The position numbers were made by a program, and so were the translations under genes. The notes under the pieces are model-generated. The model was not told where the DNA came from. It did no database searches and was given only the letters and a program-made list of their open reading frames with translations. DNA of 64,000 nucleotides, from positions 3,720,001-3,784,000 of the forward strand of contig NZ_CP046654.1 in the NCBI RefSeq assembly GCF_009759685.1, read 5' to 3'. This stretch comes from Acinetobacter baumannii (GTDB lineage: Bacteria; Pseudomonadota; Gammaproteobacteria; Pseudomonadales; Moraxellaceae). This document shows, in pieces, positions 8,523 to 17,764 of this stretch. Within the stretch, counting starts at the first letter, position 1. Every line of letters begins with the position of its first letter.

Positions 8523-9917
8523 TTATTTACTATTTGGCGAAACCATTTTTTCAGGTTTAACTACTTCATCAAATTGCTCTGCTGTAACAAGTCCTAGCTC
8601 TACAGCAACTTGTTTTAAAGTTTTATTCTCTTTATAAGCAGTTTTCGCCACTTTTGCAGAGTTTTCATAACCAATAACCGGATTTAATGCCGTAACTAAC
8701 ATAAGAGAATTATGCAAGAAATGATCAATTTTCTCACGATTCGGCTCAATCCCTACTGCACAGTGATCATTAAAACTATTACATGCATCACCAAGCAACT
8801 GAATAGATTGCAGTAAGTTATAAGCAATCACTGGCATAAATACATTGAGCTCGAAATTACCCGAAGCACCAGCGACATTAATAGTGGTATCGTTGCCAAG
8901 CACTTGAGCAACAACCATGGTCATTGCTTCACTTTGAGTCGGGTTCACTTTACCTGGCATAATACTTGAACCAGGTTCATTTTCAGGAATACGGATTTCG
9001 CCGAAGCCACAACGTGGGCCACTTGCTAACCAACGAATATCATTGGCAATCTTGTTCAAGCTTACCGCTAGAGTTTTTAATGCGCCTGATGCAAAAACAG
9101 CAGCATCACGTCCTGCAAGTGCTTCAAATTTATTAGGAGCGGTAACAAATGGCAAACCCGTTAAAGCTGCAAGCTGAGCTGCCGCCTTAACAGCATAGTC
9201 AGGATGAGCATTTAACCCAGTTCCTACCGCTGTGCCACCTAATGGTAACTCATACAGACCACTTAAAGCTTGCTGTAAACGTACTAAACCATGCTCGAGC
9301 TGAGAAACATAACCGCTAAACTCTTGGCCAAGTGTCAGTGGCGTCGCGTCTTGTAAATGGGTACGGCCAATTTTAACAATATCTTGGAATTCGTCCGACT
9401 TTTTTTGCAAAGTCGCTTTAAGCTGTTCTACGGCTGGAATCAGTAATTCATTAATTTGCAAACTTGCCGCAACATGAATAGCCGTTGGGAATGAGTCATT
9501 AGTAGATTGTGCGCGGTTAACATGATCGTTCGGATGTACCGGCTTTTGTGCTCCAAGCGTTTGGCCTAGCTTTTGATTTGCAATATTTGCAATCACCTCA
9601 TTACAGTTCATATTACTTTGCGTACCAGAACCTGTTTGCCAAACCACAAGTGGAAACTGAGAGTCCCATTTCCCTGCAATCACTTCCTCGGCTGCCCCCA
9701 CAATATATTGGCTCAAATCTTGTGGTAACTGGCCTAACTCTGCATTGGTTATTGCCGCTGCTTTTTTTACCAAGCCCATCGCTCGAATCATGGCACGGGG
9801 TAAACGCTCCTGCCCGATTTTAAAGTTCTGTAAGCTACGTTGGGTTTGTGCACCCCACAGCGCTTCATTCGGAACTTCAATCTCACCCATTGTGTCATGT
9901 TCAATTCGTGTTTGCAT
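8523..9917 (-). CDS. fumC: Class II fumarate hydratase
   Basis: Oxygen-stable, iron-free homotetrameric TCA-cycle enzyme interconverting fumarate and L-malate. At 464 residues it is full length. The N-terminus [16 protein letters not shown], the substrate-site region [15 protein letters not shown], the catalytic-region [20 protein letters not shown] and the superfamily signature [13 protein letters not shown] are all present. FumC is distinguished from aspartase and argininosuccinate lyase by the N-terminal [10 protein letters not shown] motif and overall match. It stands alone, with the epimerase gene upstream on the same strand 114 bases away. Confidence 0.96.
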   Translation of the reverse strand: MQTRIEHDTMGEIEVPNEALWGAQTQRSLQNFKIGQERLPRAMIRAMGLVKKAAAITNAELGQLPQDLSQYIVGAAEEVIAGKWDSQFPLVVWQTGSGTQSNMNCNEVIANIANQKLGQTLGAQKPVHPNDHVNRAQSTNDSFPTAIHVAASLQINELLIPAVEQLKATLQKKSDEFQDIVKIGRTHLQDATPLTLGQEFSGYVSQLEHGLVRLQQALSGLYELPLGGTAVGTGLNAHPDYAVKAAAQLAALTGLPFVTAPNKFEALAGRDAAVFASGALKTLAVSLNKIANDIRWLASGPRCGFGEIRIPENEPGSSIMPGKVNPTQSEAMTMVVAQVLGNDTTINVAGASGNFELNVFMPVIAYNLLQSIQLLGDACNSFNDHCAVGIEPNREKIDHFLHNSLMLVTALNPVIGYENSAKVAKTAYKENKTLKQVAVELGLVTAEQFDEVVKPEKMVSPNSK

Positions 9918-10031
9918 AGAAACCTCGGTTATCTGGTTAAAGAACTCACGGGCTGAAGCAATTTATGCTTTGGCTAGTTAATTTTAGTATCGTACTCAAG
10001 CATTCCATTATTGTAAATAAGAATCATTATC

Positions 10032-11039
10032 TTATCTTCCATTTAATGTATTTTGATAAAATCTCCATTCATCTTCAATCATTTGTTTTAAAGTTCGCTT
10101 AGGTGCCCATTGTAATAAAGTTTTTGCTTTTCCTATATTTGCACCAATCTGTGCTAACTCTTCATGCTTATAAATCGCAGATTGTGTCGGAATTTCGGCT
10201 TGGGTAACCTGTGAAATTTCATCTAATAATTGACGAATCGAATGCACTTGCTCATGAGCAATATTAAAAGCTTCACAGCAATGGCTTTGATCACGTAACC
10301 AATGTAAAGTTGAGCTTACTGCCTCACATACATCTAATACATGTAAAAAGCTACGTTCCACGGTATGGTCCTCGGTAGAAGACTGATCTTGTAACTCAAT
10401 TAAATCACGTTGCATCGCTGCAACTTGCATGGCAAGCGGTACAATATTTTTAGGGAGCTGTGCTACATACTCGCCTAATACGCCATGCTCAAAAGCACCT
10501 ACAATATTTGATAGACGTAAAATTGCAATTTTCCATTCATGATCAATTTTGTAAGTATCACGGATGATTTCTTCAATCATCTGTTGCGACTTAATATAAG
10601 GGTTAGGATAAGCATAGTTGAAATCATCTGTTTCGCTTAACTGTGAACCAGATTTTCCATAGACTGCCAAACTAGATAAATGAATAAAATGACGGACGCC
10701 TGTACGTTGCATTGCACGCAATAGGCTCATGATACAACTGACATTATCATTATAATATTCAAGCGGTTTTAAATTAGACTCTTCAATAGATTTAAAACCA
10801 GCCGTATGAATGACTGCATCAATTGAGTACTGTTCAAATACTTTGTTCAATGCAGGCGTGTTACGTACATCAAGTTTAACAAACGGAACGTACATACCAG
10901 AGATGTATTCTAACCGCTCAAGCGTTTGCAAGGTCGAGTTAGCCAAATTATCGACAAGAACCACTTCTTGGCCTTGAGCCATGAGACTCAATGCAATATG
11001 TGAACCGATAAAGCCTAAACCACCTGTCACTAAAATCAT
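10032..11039 (-). CDS. GalE-like NAD-dependent epimerase with altered catalytic motif
   Basis: A 335-residue extended short-chain dehydrogenase closest by eye to UDP-glucose 4-epimerase. The NAD motif GGLGFIGSH is at residues 6-14, then VDNLANS, DAVIHTAGFKSIEES and the SSLAVYG strand. The active-site motif YxxxK, however, reads PYIKSQQ, so Gln replaces the lysine that GalE needs. Two other GalE landmarks are changed: YFNPVGA reads LSNIVGA, and RDYIHV reads RSFLHV. It is therefore either an epimerase with changed chemistry or a non-catalytic sugar-nucleotide-binding paralog. It is transcribed away from the tus genes and has no capsule genes nearby. Confidence 0.7.
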   Translation of the reverse strand: MILVTGGLGFIGSHIALSLMAQGQEVVLVDNLANSTLQTLERLEYISGMYVPFVKLDVRNTPALNKVFEQYSIDAVIHTAGFKSIEESNLKPLEYYNDNVSCIMSLLRAMQRTGVRHFIHLSSLAVYGKSGSQLSETDDFNYAYPNPYIKSQQMIEEIIRDTYKIDHEWKIAILRLSNIVGAFEHGVLGEYVAQLPKNIVPLAMQVAAMQRDLIELQDQSSTEDHTVERSFLHVLDVCEAVSSTLHWLRDQSHCCEAFNIAHEQVHSIRQLLDEISQVTQAEIPTQSAIYKHEELAQIGANIGKAKTLLQWAPKRTLKQMIEDEWRFYQNTLNGR

Positions 11040-11104
11040 TGTATACTTACCTTTCTCTTAATGTATCTACGCCCATTTAGACGTATGACCATAGTGAATT
11101 CTCA

Positions 11105-11473
11105 ATGAGTACATTACTACTAATAACCTCTGCTCCTACTTCGATCCATGCTTGGCATGCGCTGGGCCTAGCTCAGGCACTCAAAAGTAAAAATGAAGAC
11201 TTTCGTGTATTCTTTTACCAAGATGGCGTTCAAGTTGCGAATGATTTTCAGTGGGTTCCTGACGACCAGCGTAATTTAACGCATGAATGGCAAAAGCTCG
11301 CGATCAGACTTCCTGTTTGCGTTAGCGCTGCTCTTGCACGCGGCATTACCGATGCAGAAAATGCGAGTCGCCATCAACTTAGTCATCACAACCTAGCGAA
11401 CAACTTTGAGTTGGTTGGTCTAGGTGAACTTGCTGATGCAGTACAGTCAGCCTCTCGTCTTCTTCAATTTTAA
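11105..11473 (+). CDS. tusD: Sulfurtransferase TusD (DsrE family)
   Basis: First gene of tusDCB-tusE, the sulfur relay that carries persulfide sulfur to MnmA for 2-thiolation of the wobble uridine in tRNA. At 122 residues it has the DsrE fold start (LLLITSAPTSIHAWHALGLAQAL) and a conserved cysteine in RLPVCVSAALARGI, the position of the active Cys in TusD. It acts in the cytoplasm as part of a TusBCD complex. The gene order identifies it better than its diverged sequence does. Confidence 0.85.
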   Translation: MSTLLLITSAPTSIHAWHALGLAQALKSKNEDFRVFFYQDGVQVANDFQWVPDDQRNLTHEWQKLAIRLPVCVSAALARGITDAENASRHQLSHHNLANNFELVGLGELADAVQSASRLLQF

Positions 11474-11517
11474 GTTACTTTGTTAACTTAGATTGTTGCT
11501 TTTAAAAGGTATATTGT

Positions 11518-11868
11518 GTGAAAACTGTACTCGTTATTTTGACCCAAGCCAATTTAATCAGCCTACAAGTCAATGAAAGCCTCGCCGCTACTATGGTTTT
11601 AGCAACCTTTGGCTCACCAGTCAAAGTATTATTAAAAGATGCAGCTCTTAGTCTTTTACAAAATGAAGGTAACTTCGACCAATTGCAGCATGCTTTTAAA
11701 ATTGCTTCAAACATGGTGGATAGCTTTGAGTTTTATGACTTAAGTCCAATCCTTATTGAAGCAAAAAACAAACAGCATCCATTTGTTCAAAACAGCGAGC
11801 AGGAACTAGAATTTGTTCAGTTAGATACTGAACTCATCCAGTCTTTCGATCATGTCTTATATTGGTAG
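11518..11868 (+). CDS. tusC: Sulfur relay protein TusC (DsrF)
   Basis: A 116-residue DsrE-fold protein and structural member of the TusBCD complex. The start is GTG at 11518, preceded by AAAAGGT. The N-terminal strand KTVLVILTQANLISLQVNESLAATMVLATFG and the mid helix are typical of DsrF/TusC; no conserved redox cysteine is needed in this subunit, and none is present. It lies 44 bases after tusD and 17 before tusB. Confidence 0.82.
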   Translation: MKTVLVILTQANLISLQVNESLAATMVLATFGSPVKVLLKDAALSLLQNEGNFDQLQHAFKIASNMVDSFEFYDLSPILIEAKNKQHPFVQNSEQELEFVQLDTELIQSFDHVLYW

Positions 11869-11885
11869 ATAAAGGTGTAATTTTA

Positions 11886-12170
11886 ATGACGCAATCAACT
11901 CTTTATCTTGTGCAAGCTTCTTATCACCATACTCCTCGCATTATTGAAGAACTTGCAAAGCTATTTCATAAAGATGATCAAATTGTTTTTATGGGTGACT
12001 CAACTGCTCAACTTTCGGTAAATATTTGTCAGCAGTTTCGCTCAGTTTCTTGTTTGTCTCATGAAAAAGATTTAATTGATGCAGAAACCTTGGCTCACGT
12101 TAAGGTATTGAACTATGACCAGTTTGCGGATCTGGTTTTACAATTTAATCGTTGCATTTCTTTGAAATAA
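11886..12170 (+). CDS. tusB: Sulfur relay protein TusB (DsrH)
   Basis: A 94-residue DsrH-like subunit of TusBCD. I take the ATG at 11886, preceded by AAGGTG, rather than an upstream TTG at 11862 that would overlap tusC. The sequence begins STLYLVQASYHHTPRIIEEL and contains DQIVFMGDSTAQL, a DsrH-like strand-turn. It is strongly diverged, and assignment rests mainly on its place between tusC and tusE. Confidence 0.78.
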   Translation: MTQSTLYLVQASYHHTPRIIEELAKLFHKDDQIVFMGDSTAQLSVNICQQFRSVSCLSHEKDLIDAETLAHVKVLNYDQFADLVLQFNRCISLK

Positions 12171-12189
12171 TATAGTTAGGCTCATTTTT

Positions 12190-12501
12190 ATGAATTTAGA
12201 ATTAGATCAAGATGGTCATTTAGTCGACTATACGATTTGGAATCCCGAAGTAGCACAGGAACTCGCCAAATCTCTCGATCTTGAATTAACAGATTGGCAT
12301 TTTGAAGTTTTAGCTGCGGTTCGCCAATTTTATCAGCAATTTGGGCATTCTCCTGCAACACGTCCTTTGATTAAGTTTTTAATGAAAACCGTCAGTCCAG
12401 ATATTAATAATGCTGTTTTACAGCAAAAATTTAATACCGGTTTAGTTGCTCGCCATCTCAGTCGCTTGGCAGGTATTCCTAAACCGGCAAATTGTTTATA
12501 A
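12190..12501 (+). CDS. tusE: Sulfur relay protein TusE (DsrC family)
   Basis: A 103-residue DsrC-family protein that accepts persulfide from TusBCD and presents it to MnmA. The family motifs DWHFEVLAAVRQFYQQFGHSPATRPL and the C-terminal arm GIPKPANCL are clear. The penultimate Cys is the sulfur carrier. The second cysteine found about eleven residues earlier in true DsrC of dissimilatory sulfite reduction is absent (ARHLSRLAG), as expected for a TusE. It completes the tus operon and ends four bases before the convergent EamA gene. Confidence 0.92.
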   Translation: MNLELDQDGHLVDYTIWNPEVAQELAKSLDLELTDWHFEVLAAVRQFYQQFGHSPATRPLIKFLMKTVSPDINNAVLQQKFNTGLVARHLSRLAGIPKPANCL

Positions 12502-12505
12502 GTTT

Positions 12506-13369
12506 TTATGCGAATTTTTTAGCGGCAGCGACACATAAAATTGTTACTGCCGTTACCATTAACATCGACCAACTTACGTGTTCATGTAATAAAAGTGCGG
12601 CAATCGCAAGTCCCATTAAGGGCTGTAAAAGCTGTAGCTGGCTAATTGCAGCAATACCACCTTGTGCAAGCCCTTTGTACCAAAAAAAGAACCCGATGAG
12701 CATACTAAATAAAGATACGTAAACCAGCCCTGCTACCGCTGATGTAGATACATCTTGAAAGGAAACGGGCATATAAAAAAGAGTAGCAAGCAGCATAATC
12801 GGCAAAGCTAAAATAAGCGCCCAACAGATCACCTGCCATCCACCTATTTTTTTCGAAAGTACTCCGCCTTCTGCATAACCAAATCCACATAGAATAATTG
12901 CAATAAGCATGTATAAATCGCCGATGCCAAAAGAAGCTTCACCCGATAAGAAAAACATATAGGTAAAAACAACCAAACTGCCTAAAATTGCAAATATCCA
13001 AAAAAATAAATTTGGCTTTTCTCCACCTCTCACTACTGCAAATATGGCAGTAGCGAGCGGTAGAAGGCTAACAAAGACAATCGAGTGGGCTGCGTTCATA
13101 TACTGTAGAGCAAGCGCAGTAAATAAGGGAAACCCAACTACAACGCCTAAAGCCACAATAGCGAGTGGCCACCAATCTTGTTTAGCAGGCTTTTTTTCCT
13201 TAAGCAAAAAGATAAGAATTAAACCCAAAACTCCTGCAATGACAGCTCTTGCTGCTGTTAGAAAACCAGGCTCAAAACCTGTTACCGCAACACGGGTAGC
13301 CGGTAATGAACCGGCAAAAATTGCAACCCCAATAAAACCATTCACCCAACCGTTCATAAACTTTTGCAT
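12506..13369 (-). CDS. EamA/DMT-family membrane transporter
   Basis: A 287-residue inner-membrane protein with about ten hydrophobic helices in two similar halves, the layout of EamA (drug/metabolite) exporters. The N-terminal half contains GSLPATRVAVTGFEPGFLTAARAV and the second half LAQGGIAAISQLQLLQPLMGLAIAALLLHE, both typical EamA loops. It is divergent from a MocR-type regulator; such pairs often export an amino acid or vitamin-related compound sensed by the regulator (known pattern, inference here). The substrate is unknown. Confidence 0.85.
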   Translation of the reverse strand: MQKFMNGWVNGFIGVAIFAGSLPATRVAVTGFEPGFLTAARAVIAGVLGLILIFLLKEKKPAKQDWWPLAIVALGVVVGFPLFTALALQYMNAAHSIVFVSLLPLATAIFAVVRGGEKPNLFFWIFAILGSLVVFTYMFFLSGEASFGIGDLYMLIAIILCGFGYAEGGVLSKKIGGWQVICWALILALPIMLLATLFYMPVSFQDVSTSAVAGLVYVSLFSMLIGFFFWYKGLAQGGIAAISQLQLLQPLMGLAIAALLLHEHVSWSMLMVTAVTILCVAAAKKFA

Positions 13370-13432
13370 ATTATTCTCCGCAACTATACGAAGAATTTAA
13401 GCTGTGATATGGTGTCAAAACCAGATACAAAG

Positions 13433-13475
13433 CAGTACAATTTTAAAAAACTGTTATGTATAAACAAACAGTACA
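13433..13475. promoter_or_regulatory. Candidate MocR operator: direct repeats CAGTACA
   Basis: CAGTACA occurs at 13433-13439 and again at 13469-13475, 36 bases apart, in the gap between the EamA gene and the MocR-type gene. Spaced direct repeats are the usual binding pattern of MocR regulators. The second copy falls upstream of the regulator only if translation begins at the GTG at 13492. Confidence 0.4.
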
Positions 13476-14895
13476 GTTAGAGATAATTAGTGTGAACCAG
13501 ACCAAAACAAAAATCGAGTTTGTTATTTCACAGATTGAACAACAAATTAAGAATCGTTCTTTAACTCCAGGAACCCGACTTCCCTCTGTACGTAAATTAG
13601 CCAAAGATTTAGGTTTTTCTGTTTCTACTATTGTCGAAGCTTATGAGCGATTAATTGCCCTAGGTAAAATTGAATCACGTAGTGGTTCCGGCTTTTATGT
13701 AGTAGCACCCCTTGCACCTTTAGCCTTAAGTGAATTAGGACCCAAATTAGATCGCTCTATAGATCCGTTATGGATTTCACGTCAGTCTTTAGAAGCAGAA
13801 CCTAATGCGTTTAAACCCGGTTGTGGTTGGTTACCAAATGATTGGATGCCACTTGAAAGTATCCGCAAAGCATTAAGGTCAGCCACACGTAGCGAAGACG
13901 ATAGTTTATTGGGTTATTCTTCACCGTTGGGGCTGCCCGCATTAAGAGATCTACTGGCTAGACGGGCACAAAGTAAAGGTATAGAGGCAAACCTTAATCA
14001 AGTTCTTCTAACCGATTCAGGCACTCAAGCTATTGATCTGGTTTGTCGTTTTTTACTTAAACCAGATGATGTAGTTCTAATTGATGACCCTTGCTACTTT
14101 AACTTTCATGCTCTACTTAAAGTTCATCAAGTTAAAGTTGTTGGTATTCCCTACACTCCAAATGGCCCGGACTTAGAGGCATTTAAAGAAGCTATCGAGA
14201 GCTATAACCCTCGGCTTTATATTACAAATTCCGGAATACACAACCCAACTGGTGCAACACTCTCACTCTCGACAGCTCATCAATTATTAAAGTTGATTGA
14301 TCAGTCTAATTTAATTGTGATTGAAGACGATATCTTCTCAGATTTTGAATATACTCCCGCTCCACGACTTGCAGCCCTAGACAACCTTTCACGCGTGATT
14401 TTTATTGGAAGTTTTTCTAAAACGCTCTCTGCTTCTATTCGGTGCGGCTATATTGTTGCGAAACCAGAATGGATTGATCAAATTACCGATTTAAAAATAG
14501 CCACCAGTTTTTCTCACAATGGACTCTCAGCCAAGATTTTACACACAGCTTTAACCGATGGTTCATATCGTAAGCATCTAGATTTATTAAAAGTTCGTTT
14601 AGCTCAAGCCATGCAAGAAACTATCGCGAAGCTTAAATCGATTGGGATAGAACCGTGGATTGAGCCCAAGGCTGGAATTTTTGTGTGGTGTCATCTACCG
14701 GAAGGTGTAGATGCAGCGAAGATTGCTCAGTTTTGCCTGAATCGGCAAGTGATTCTCGCCCCGGGTAATGCCTTTAGCCAAGCACAATCGGCAGGTCAAT
14801 TTATCCGTTTTAATATTACACAATCAAATCATGATTATATTTATAAGACCCTTGCAGAAGCGCTTCTACAAGGGTCGTTAGAGAAACAAGTTTAA
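13456..14895 (+). CDS. MocR-family regulator (GntR HTH + aminotransferase-like domain)
   Basis: A 479-residue PLP-dependent-type regulator. The N-terminal winged HTH covers about residues 30-85 (TRLPSVRKLAKDLGFSVSTIVEAYERLIALGKIESR). The rest is an aminotransferase class I fold with the NSGIHNPTGATLS loop and IEDDIFSDF; IGSFSKTLSASIRCGYI carries the PLP-binding Lys. A GTG at 13492 is an alternative start that would give 467 residues. It probably controls the divergent EamA exporter. The effector is not known. Confidence 0.88.
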   Translation: MYKQTVQLEIISVNQTKTKIEFVISQIEQQIKNRSLTPGTRLPSVRKLAKDLGFSVSTIVEAYERLIALGKIESRSGSGFYVVAPLAPLALSELGPKLDRSIDPLWISRQSLEAEPNAFKPGCGWLPNDWMPLESIRKALRSATRSEDDSLLGYSSPLGLPALRDLLARRAQSKGIEANLNQVLLTDSGTQAIDLVCRFLLKPDDVVLIDDPCYFNFHALLKVHQVKVVGIPYTPNGPDLEAFKEAIESYNPRLYITNSGIHNPTGATLSLSTAHQLLKLIDQSNLIVIEDDIFSDFEYTPAPRLAALDNLSRVIFIGSFSKTLSASIRCGYIVAKPEWIDQITDLKIATSFSHNGLSAKILHTALTDGSYRKHLDLLKVRLAQAMQETIAKLKSIGIEPWIEPKAGIFVWCHLPEGVDAAKIAQFCLNRQVILAPGNAFSQAQSAGQFIRFNITQSNHDYIYKTLAEALLQGSLEKQV

Positions 14896-15374
14896 GCCTG
14901 TTTTTGCTTTTGTTCCATATAAGCAAAATAGCCCGGCCCAGCCGAAACCTGAACTTGTTTTGCATGTAATGGTTCACGACATACTGAACACACCATAACA
15001 GGTTCAAACTTATGTCCACATGCTTTGTGTCGATATTCCAAAGGTTTACCTAAACCTTGGTCCATCCATTTATCTGCCCAGTTCGCCATAGATAAGATAA
15101 TTGGATAAAGCTCAAGGCCTTTATGCGTGAGACGATATTCAAAGCGTTCCTGACGGTCAAAATAAGGCGCTTTCACTAAAATTTCGTATTCAACCAACCG
15201 TTTTAAGCGATCAGAAAGGACATGACGAGTGACACCTAATGATTTTTGAAAATCATCAAAACGACGAATTCCCATAAAAGCATTACGTAATATTAGCATC
15301 GTCCATCGATCACCAATCACTGATAGCATACGGGCAACAGAACAAGGCTGATCACCGATGTCATCCCATTTCAT
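14892..15374 (-). CDS. HxlR-family transcriptional regulator
   Basis: A 160-residue winged-helix regulator. The family N-terminus is clear: CSVARMLSVIGDRWTMLIL with the conserved Cys near residue 11, then RRFDDFQKSLGVTRHVLSDRLKRLVE and the wing YRLTHKGLELYPII. The C-terminal extension after residue 115 has CGHKF and CSVCREPL, a likely zinc-ribbon-like element. Its stop overlaps that of the MocR gene by four bases. No adjacent target gene is obvious. Confidence 0.87.
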   Translation of the reverse strand: MKWDDIGDQPCSVARMLSVIGDRWTMLILRNAFMGIRRFDDFQKSLGVTRHVLSDRLKRLVEYEILVKAPYFDRQERFEYRLTHKGLELYPIILSMANWADKWMDQGLGKPLEYRHKACGHKFEPVMVCSVCREPLHAKQVQVSAGPGYFAYMEQKQKQA

Positions 15375-15532
15375 CTTTATGCTTTCCTCAATATAAAACT
15401 GGCCTACTTGCCTTATTATTTATACCCTAAACCACTTAATATGTTATATGCAATATTCAGCTTAGAAATAAGTTTTTAGTATATTTATAAAGGTTATTTT
15501 TTAAAATAACAGTCACTAAAAATAGTTATAAA

Positions 15533-15566
15533 ATATAATTAATCCATCAGTATGGATTAATTATAT
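15533..15566. repeat. Perfect 15-bp inverted repeat after moeA
   Basis: The arm TAATCCAT extended to 15 bases (15533-15547) is perfectly repeated inverted at 15552-15566 with a four-base loop. It lies 17 bases beyond the moeA stop. The stem is AT-rich without a clean T-tract, so it may be a weak terminator or a protein-binding palindrome. Confidence 0.6.
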
Positions 15567-15582
15567 ACAGCTTATTTATAAG

Positions 15583-16818
15583 TTAATTTGAAATAAAGAG
15601 TCCCTTTAGCACCGTTCCTGATGCTAGTTTTGTATTCGCAGGAATACGGACTAAACTATTGGCTTGCATAAGGTTACTCAGCATATGGGACTGCTGCTTG
15701 GCCAAACTTTTTACTTTAAGTTGCCCTGCATCAAAATAAGCATACATTCGTAAAAAACGCTCACGTGCATCTTCTTTTAAATCATGCTCTAAAATTGCGG
15801 TAAACCATTCTGGTCCCTGTCTATTGCCCTGCAATGCATCAAGCAAAGATTTACCGTAAACTTGCATTGCGACATATACCGCAGCCGGATTGCCCGGCAA
15901 ACCTAGCAAATAGCAAGAATGGATAGCTTGTGAATTATGGTATTCGGCAAAGAATAAAGGTTTACCCGGTTTTTGTTTAACTTTCCAAAAGATTTGTTCA
16001 AATCCAACTTCGAAAGCACAGGGCCGAACAAAGTCGTAGTCTCCTACCGAAACTCCGCCAGTCGTTATAACAACATCATGGCTGTCTTTTAGCTGGTTAA
16101 AGTAATGGGTGACCTGCTCTGCTTCATCTGCCACATGAATGAGTTCAACATCTAAACCATAATCTTCAAACCAAGCTTTTAGTAATGGGCCATTTGCATC
16201 AAAGACTTTTCCATCGATTAAATCTTCTGCTGTTTCGGCAACTTCATCACCCGTGATCAAAACAGCGACTTTCGGTGCACGATAGACTTCAAGGGTTTGC
16301 ACACCTGCCATACTTAAAGCAGCCAAGCTTCCAATATTTAGAAACTGACCTACTTGAGCAAGTAACTGCCCTTGCTGGATTTCTTCTCCGGTAAAGCGGA
16401 TATCGGCTTGAGGGCGTATATGTTCCGTTAAACAAATTTCTTGGGCCGAAATAACCGATACGATTTCTTGCCGTGCTACATGCGTTGTCCCTTCAGGAAT
16501 TTTGCCGCCCGTAAATATACGAATCGCCTGACCTTCACCAAGTATGTCATGACTCTCGCTTCCGGCACGAATCTCACCTGTGACTTGGAACTTTTGATTA
16601 TTTAAGTCTTCTGCATGGCTACAAAGTGCATAACCGTCTACCGCACTTTGAGAAAAACTTGGTAAATTAATTTCAGAGTAAATCTCTTTCGCAACATAGC
16701 TACTTAGGCTATTTATTAGAGTCTTTTGAATAGAGCTTAAGTTTTTAGGCTTATTAATAACTAAATCTAGCGCTTCATCTATACTGATTAATCCACGCTC
16801 AGCACCACAACCTGACAT
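15583..16818 (-). CDS. moeA: Molybdopterin molybdenumtransferase MoeA
   Basis: Inserts molybdenum into adenylylated molybdopterin, forming Moco. It is 411 residues, full length. Recognisable are the N-terminal SIDEALDLVI region, SQSAVDGYAL, RIFTGGKIPEGTTHV, VLITGDEV, TTGGVSVGDYDFVRP and LPGNPAAVYV, the MoeA/MogA-fold landmarks. It is the last gene of moaA-moaD-moaE-moaCB-moeA; its ATG overlaps the moaCB stop by one base (TAATG), so translation is probably coupled. Confidence 0.95.
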   Translation of the reverse strand: MSGCGAERGLISIDEALDLVINKPKNLSSIQKTLINSLSSYVAKEIYSEINLPSFSQSAVDGYALCSHAEDLNNQKFQVTGEIRAGSESHDILGEGQAIRIFTGGKIPEGTTHVARQEIVSVISAQEICLTEHIRPQADIRFTGEEIQQGQLLAQVGQFLNIGSLAALSMAGVQTLEVYRAPKVAVLITGDEVAETAEDLIDGKVFDANGPLLKAWFEDYGLDVELIHVADEAEQVTHYFNQLKDSHDVVITTGGVSVGDYDFVRPCAFEVGFEQIFWKVKQKPGKPLFFAEYHNSQAIHSCYLLGLPGNPAAVYVAMQVYGKSLLDALQGNRQGPEWFTAILEHDLKEDARERFLRMYAYFDAGQLKVKSLAKQQSHMLSNLMQANSLVRIPANTKLASGTVLKGLFISN

Positions 16819-17741
16819 TATTCATAGCCTCCCGGATGTGGTAAATCACGGCAAACATCAAAAATATGGACTAATGCGGGTAAAATAGCGGCCATTGATT
16901 CGCTTGCTCCACCACGGCTTCCCGGTAACGTCACTACTAACGAACGGTCAATAAACCCTGCTACTCCGCGTGACATAGCAGCGTATGGCGTGCGTTTTTG
17001 TCCAAATGAGCGAGCAGCTTCCATTAAGCCATCTAATTTACGTTCTAAAAGAGGCTCTAGCGTATCAACCGTAATATCACGCTTACCAATTCCTGTCCCA
17101 CCCACGGTCATAATACAAGCATACGATTTGGTGAGTTCTAGGACCAATTCTTTGAGATCATCTGCTTCATCAGGCAAAATTTGATAATGGATCGGATCAA
17201 ATCCAGCTTCAGTTAAAGTTTCAACCACAGATTTTCCGGCAGTATCCGGCTTTCTACCCGCTGCTACGGTGTCTGACAAGACAATAACAGCAGCCGAAAC
17301 AGGTTGACGCAATACCCGTTTAAAATGGGATTTTCCGCCTTTTTTCTTAAGTAGTTTACATTGATCCATCCAGAGTTCTTCTGGTTCACAATGAGGCTTT
17401 AACATATCGTAAATAGTTAAACCTGCAAGGCTTGCCGCCGTTAAAGCTTCCATTTCTACACCAGTTGGTCCAATGGTCTCAACGACAGCAATAATTTTTA
17501 CAAAGTCATGTTCCAATTCATATTCTACATCTGCCCGATAAATCGGTAGCGGATGACATAGTGGAATCAGCTCATCAGTTCGTTTTGCTGCCAAAATTCC
17601 TGCAACACGTGCTGTTTTTAATGCATCACCTTTTTCCGTGTTTCCTTGTCTTAATAGTTCAATACAGTGCGGTGGTGCATATAAAATCGCTTGTGCTTCA
17701 GCAACACGATAACTTTCCGGCTTCATTCCTACGTTTTTCAT
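16818..17741 (-). CDS. moaCB: Fused MoaC-MoaB/Mog molybdenum cofactor protein
   Basis: A 307-residue fusion. Residues about 1-150 are MoaC, the cyclic pyranopterin monophosphate synthase (KTARVAGILAAKRTDELIPLCHPLPI and GVEMEALTAASLAGLTIYDMLK). Residues about 155-305 are the MoaB/MogA fold that adenylylates molybdopterin (VIVLSDTVAAGRKPDTAGK, TVGGTGIGKRDITVDTLEPLL and TLPGSRGGASESMAAILPAL). Fusion joins an early and a late step of the same pathway in one chain. It lies 23 bases after moaE and overlaps moeA by one base. Confidence 0.93.
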   Translation of the reverse strand: MKNVGMKPESYRVAEAQAILYAPPHCIELLRQGNTEKGDALKTARVAGILAAKRTDELIPLCHPLPIYRADVEYELEHDFVKIIAVVETIGPTGVEMEALTAASLAGLTIYDMLKPHCEPEELWMDQCKLLKKKGGKSHFKRVLRQPVSAAVIVLSDTVAAGRKPDTAGKSVVETLTEAGFDPIHYQILPDEADDLKELVLELTKSYACIMTVGGTGIGKRDITVDTLEPLLERKLDGLMEAARSFGQKRTPYAAMSRGVAGFIDRSLVVTLPGSRGGASESMAAILPALVHIFDVCRDLPHPGGYE

Positions 17742-17764
17742 TATTTATCCTAGTATTACATATT

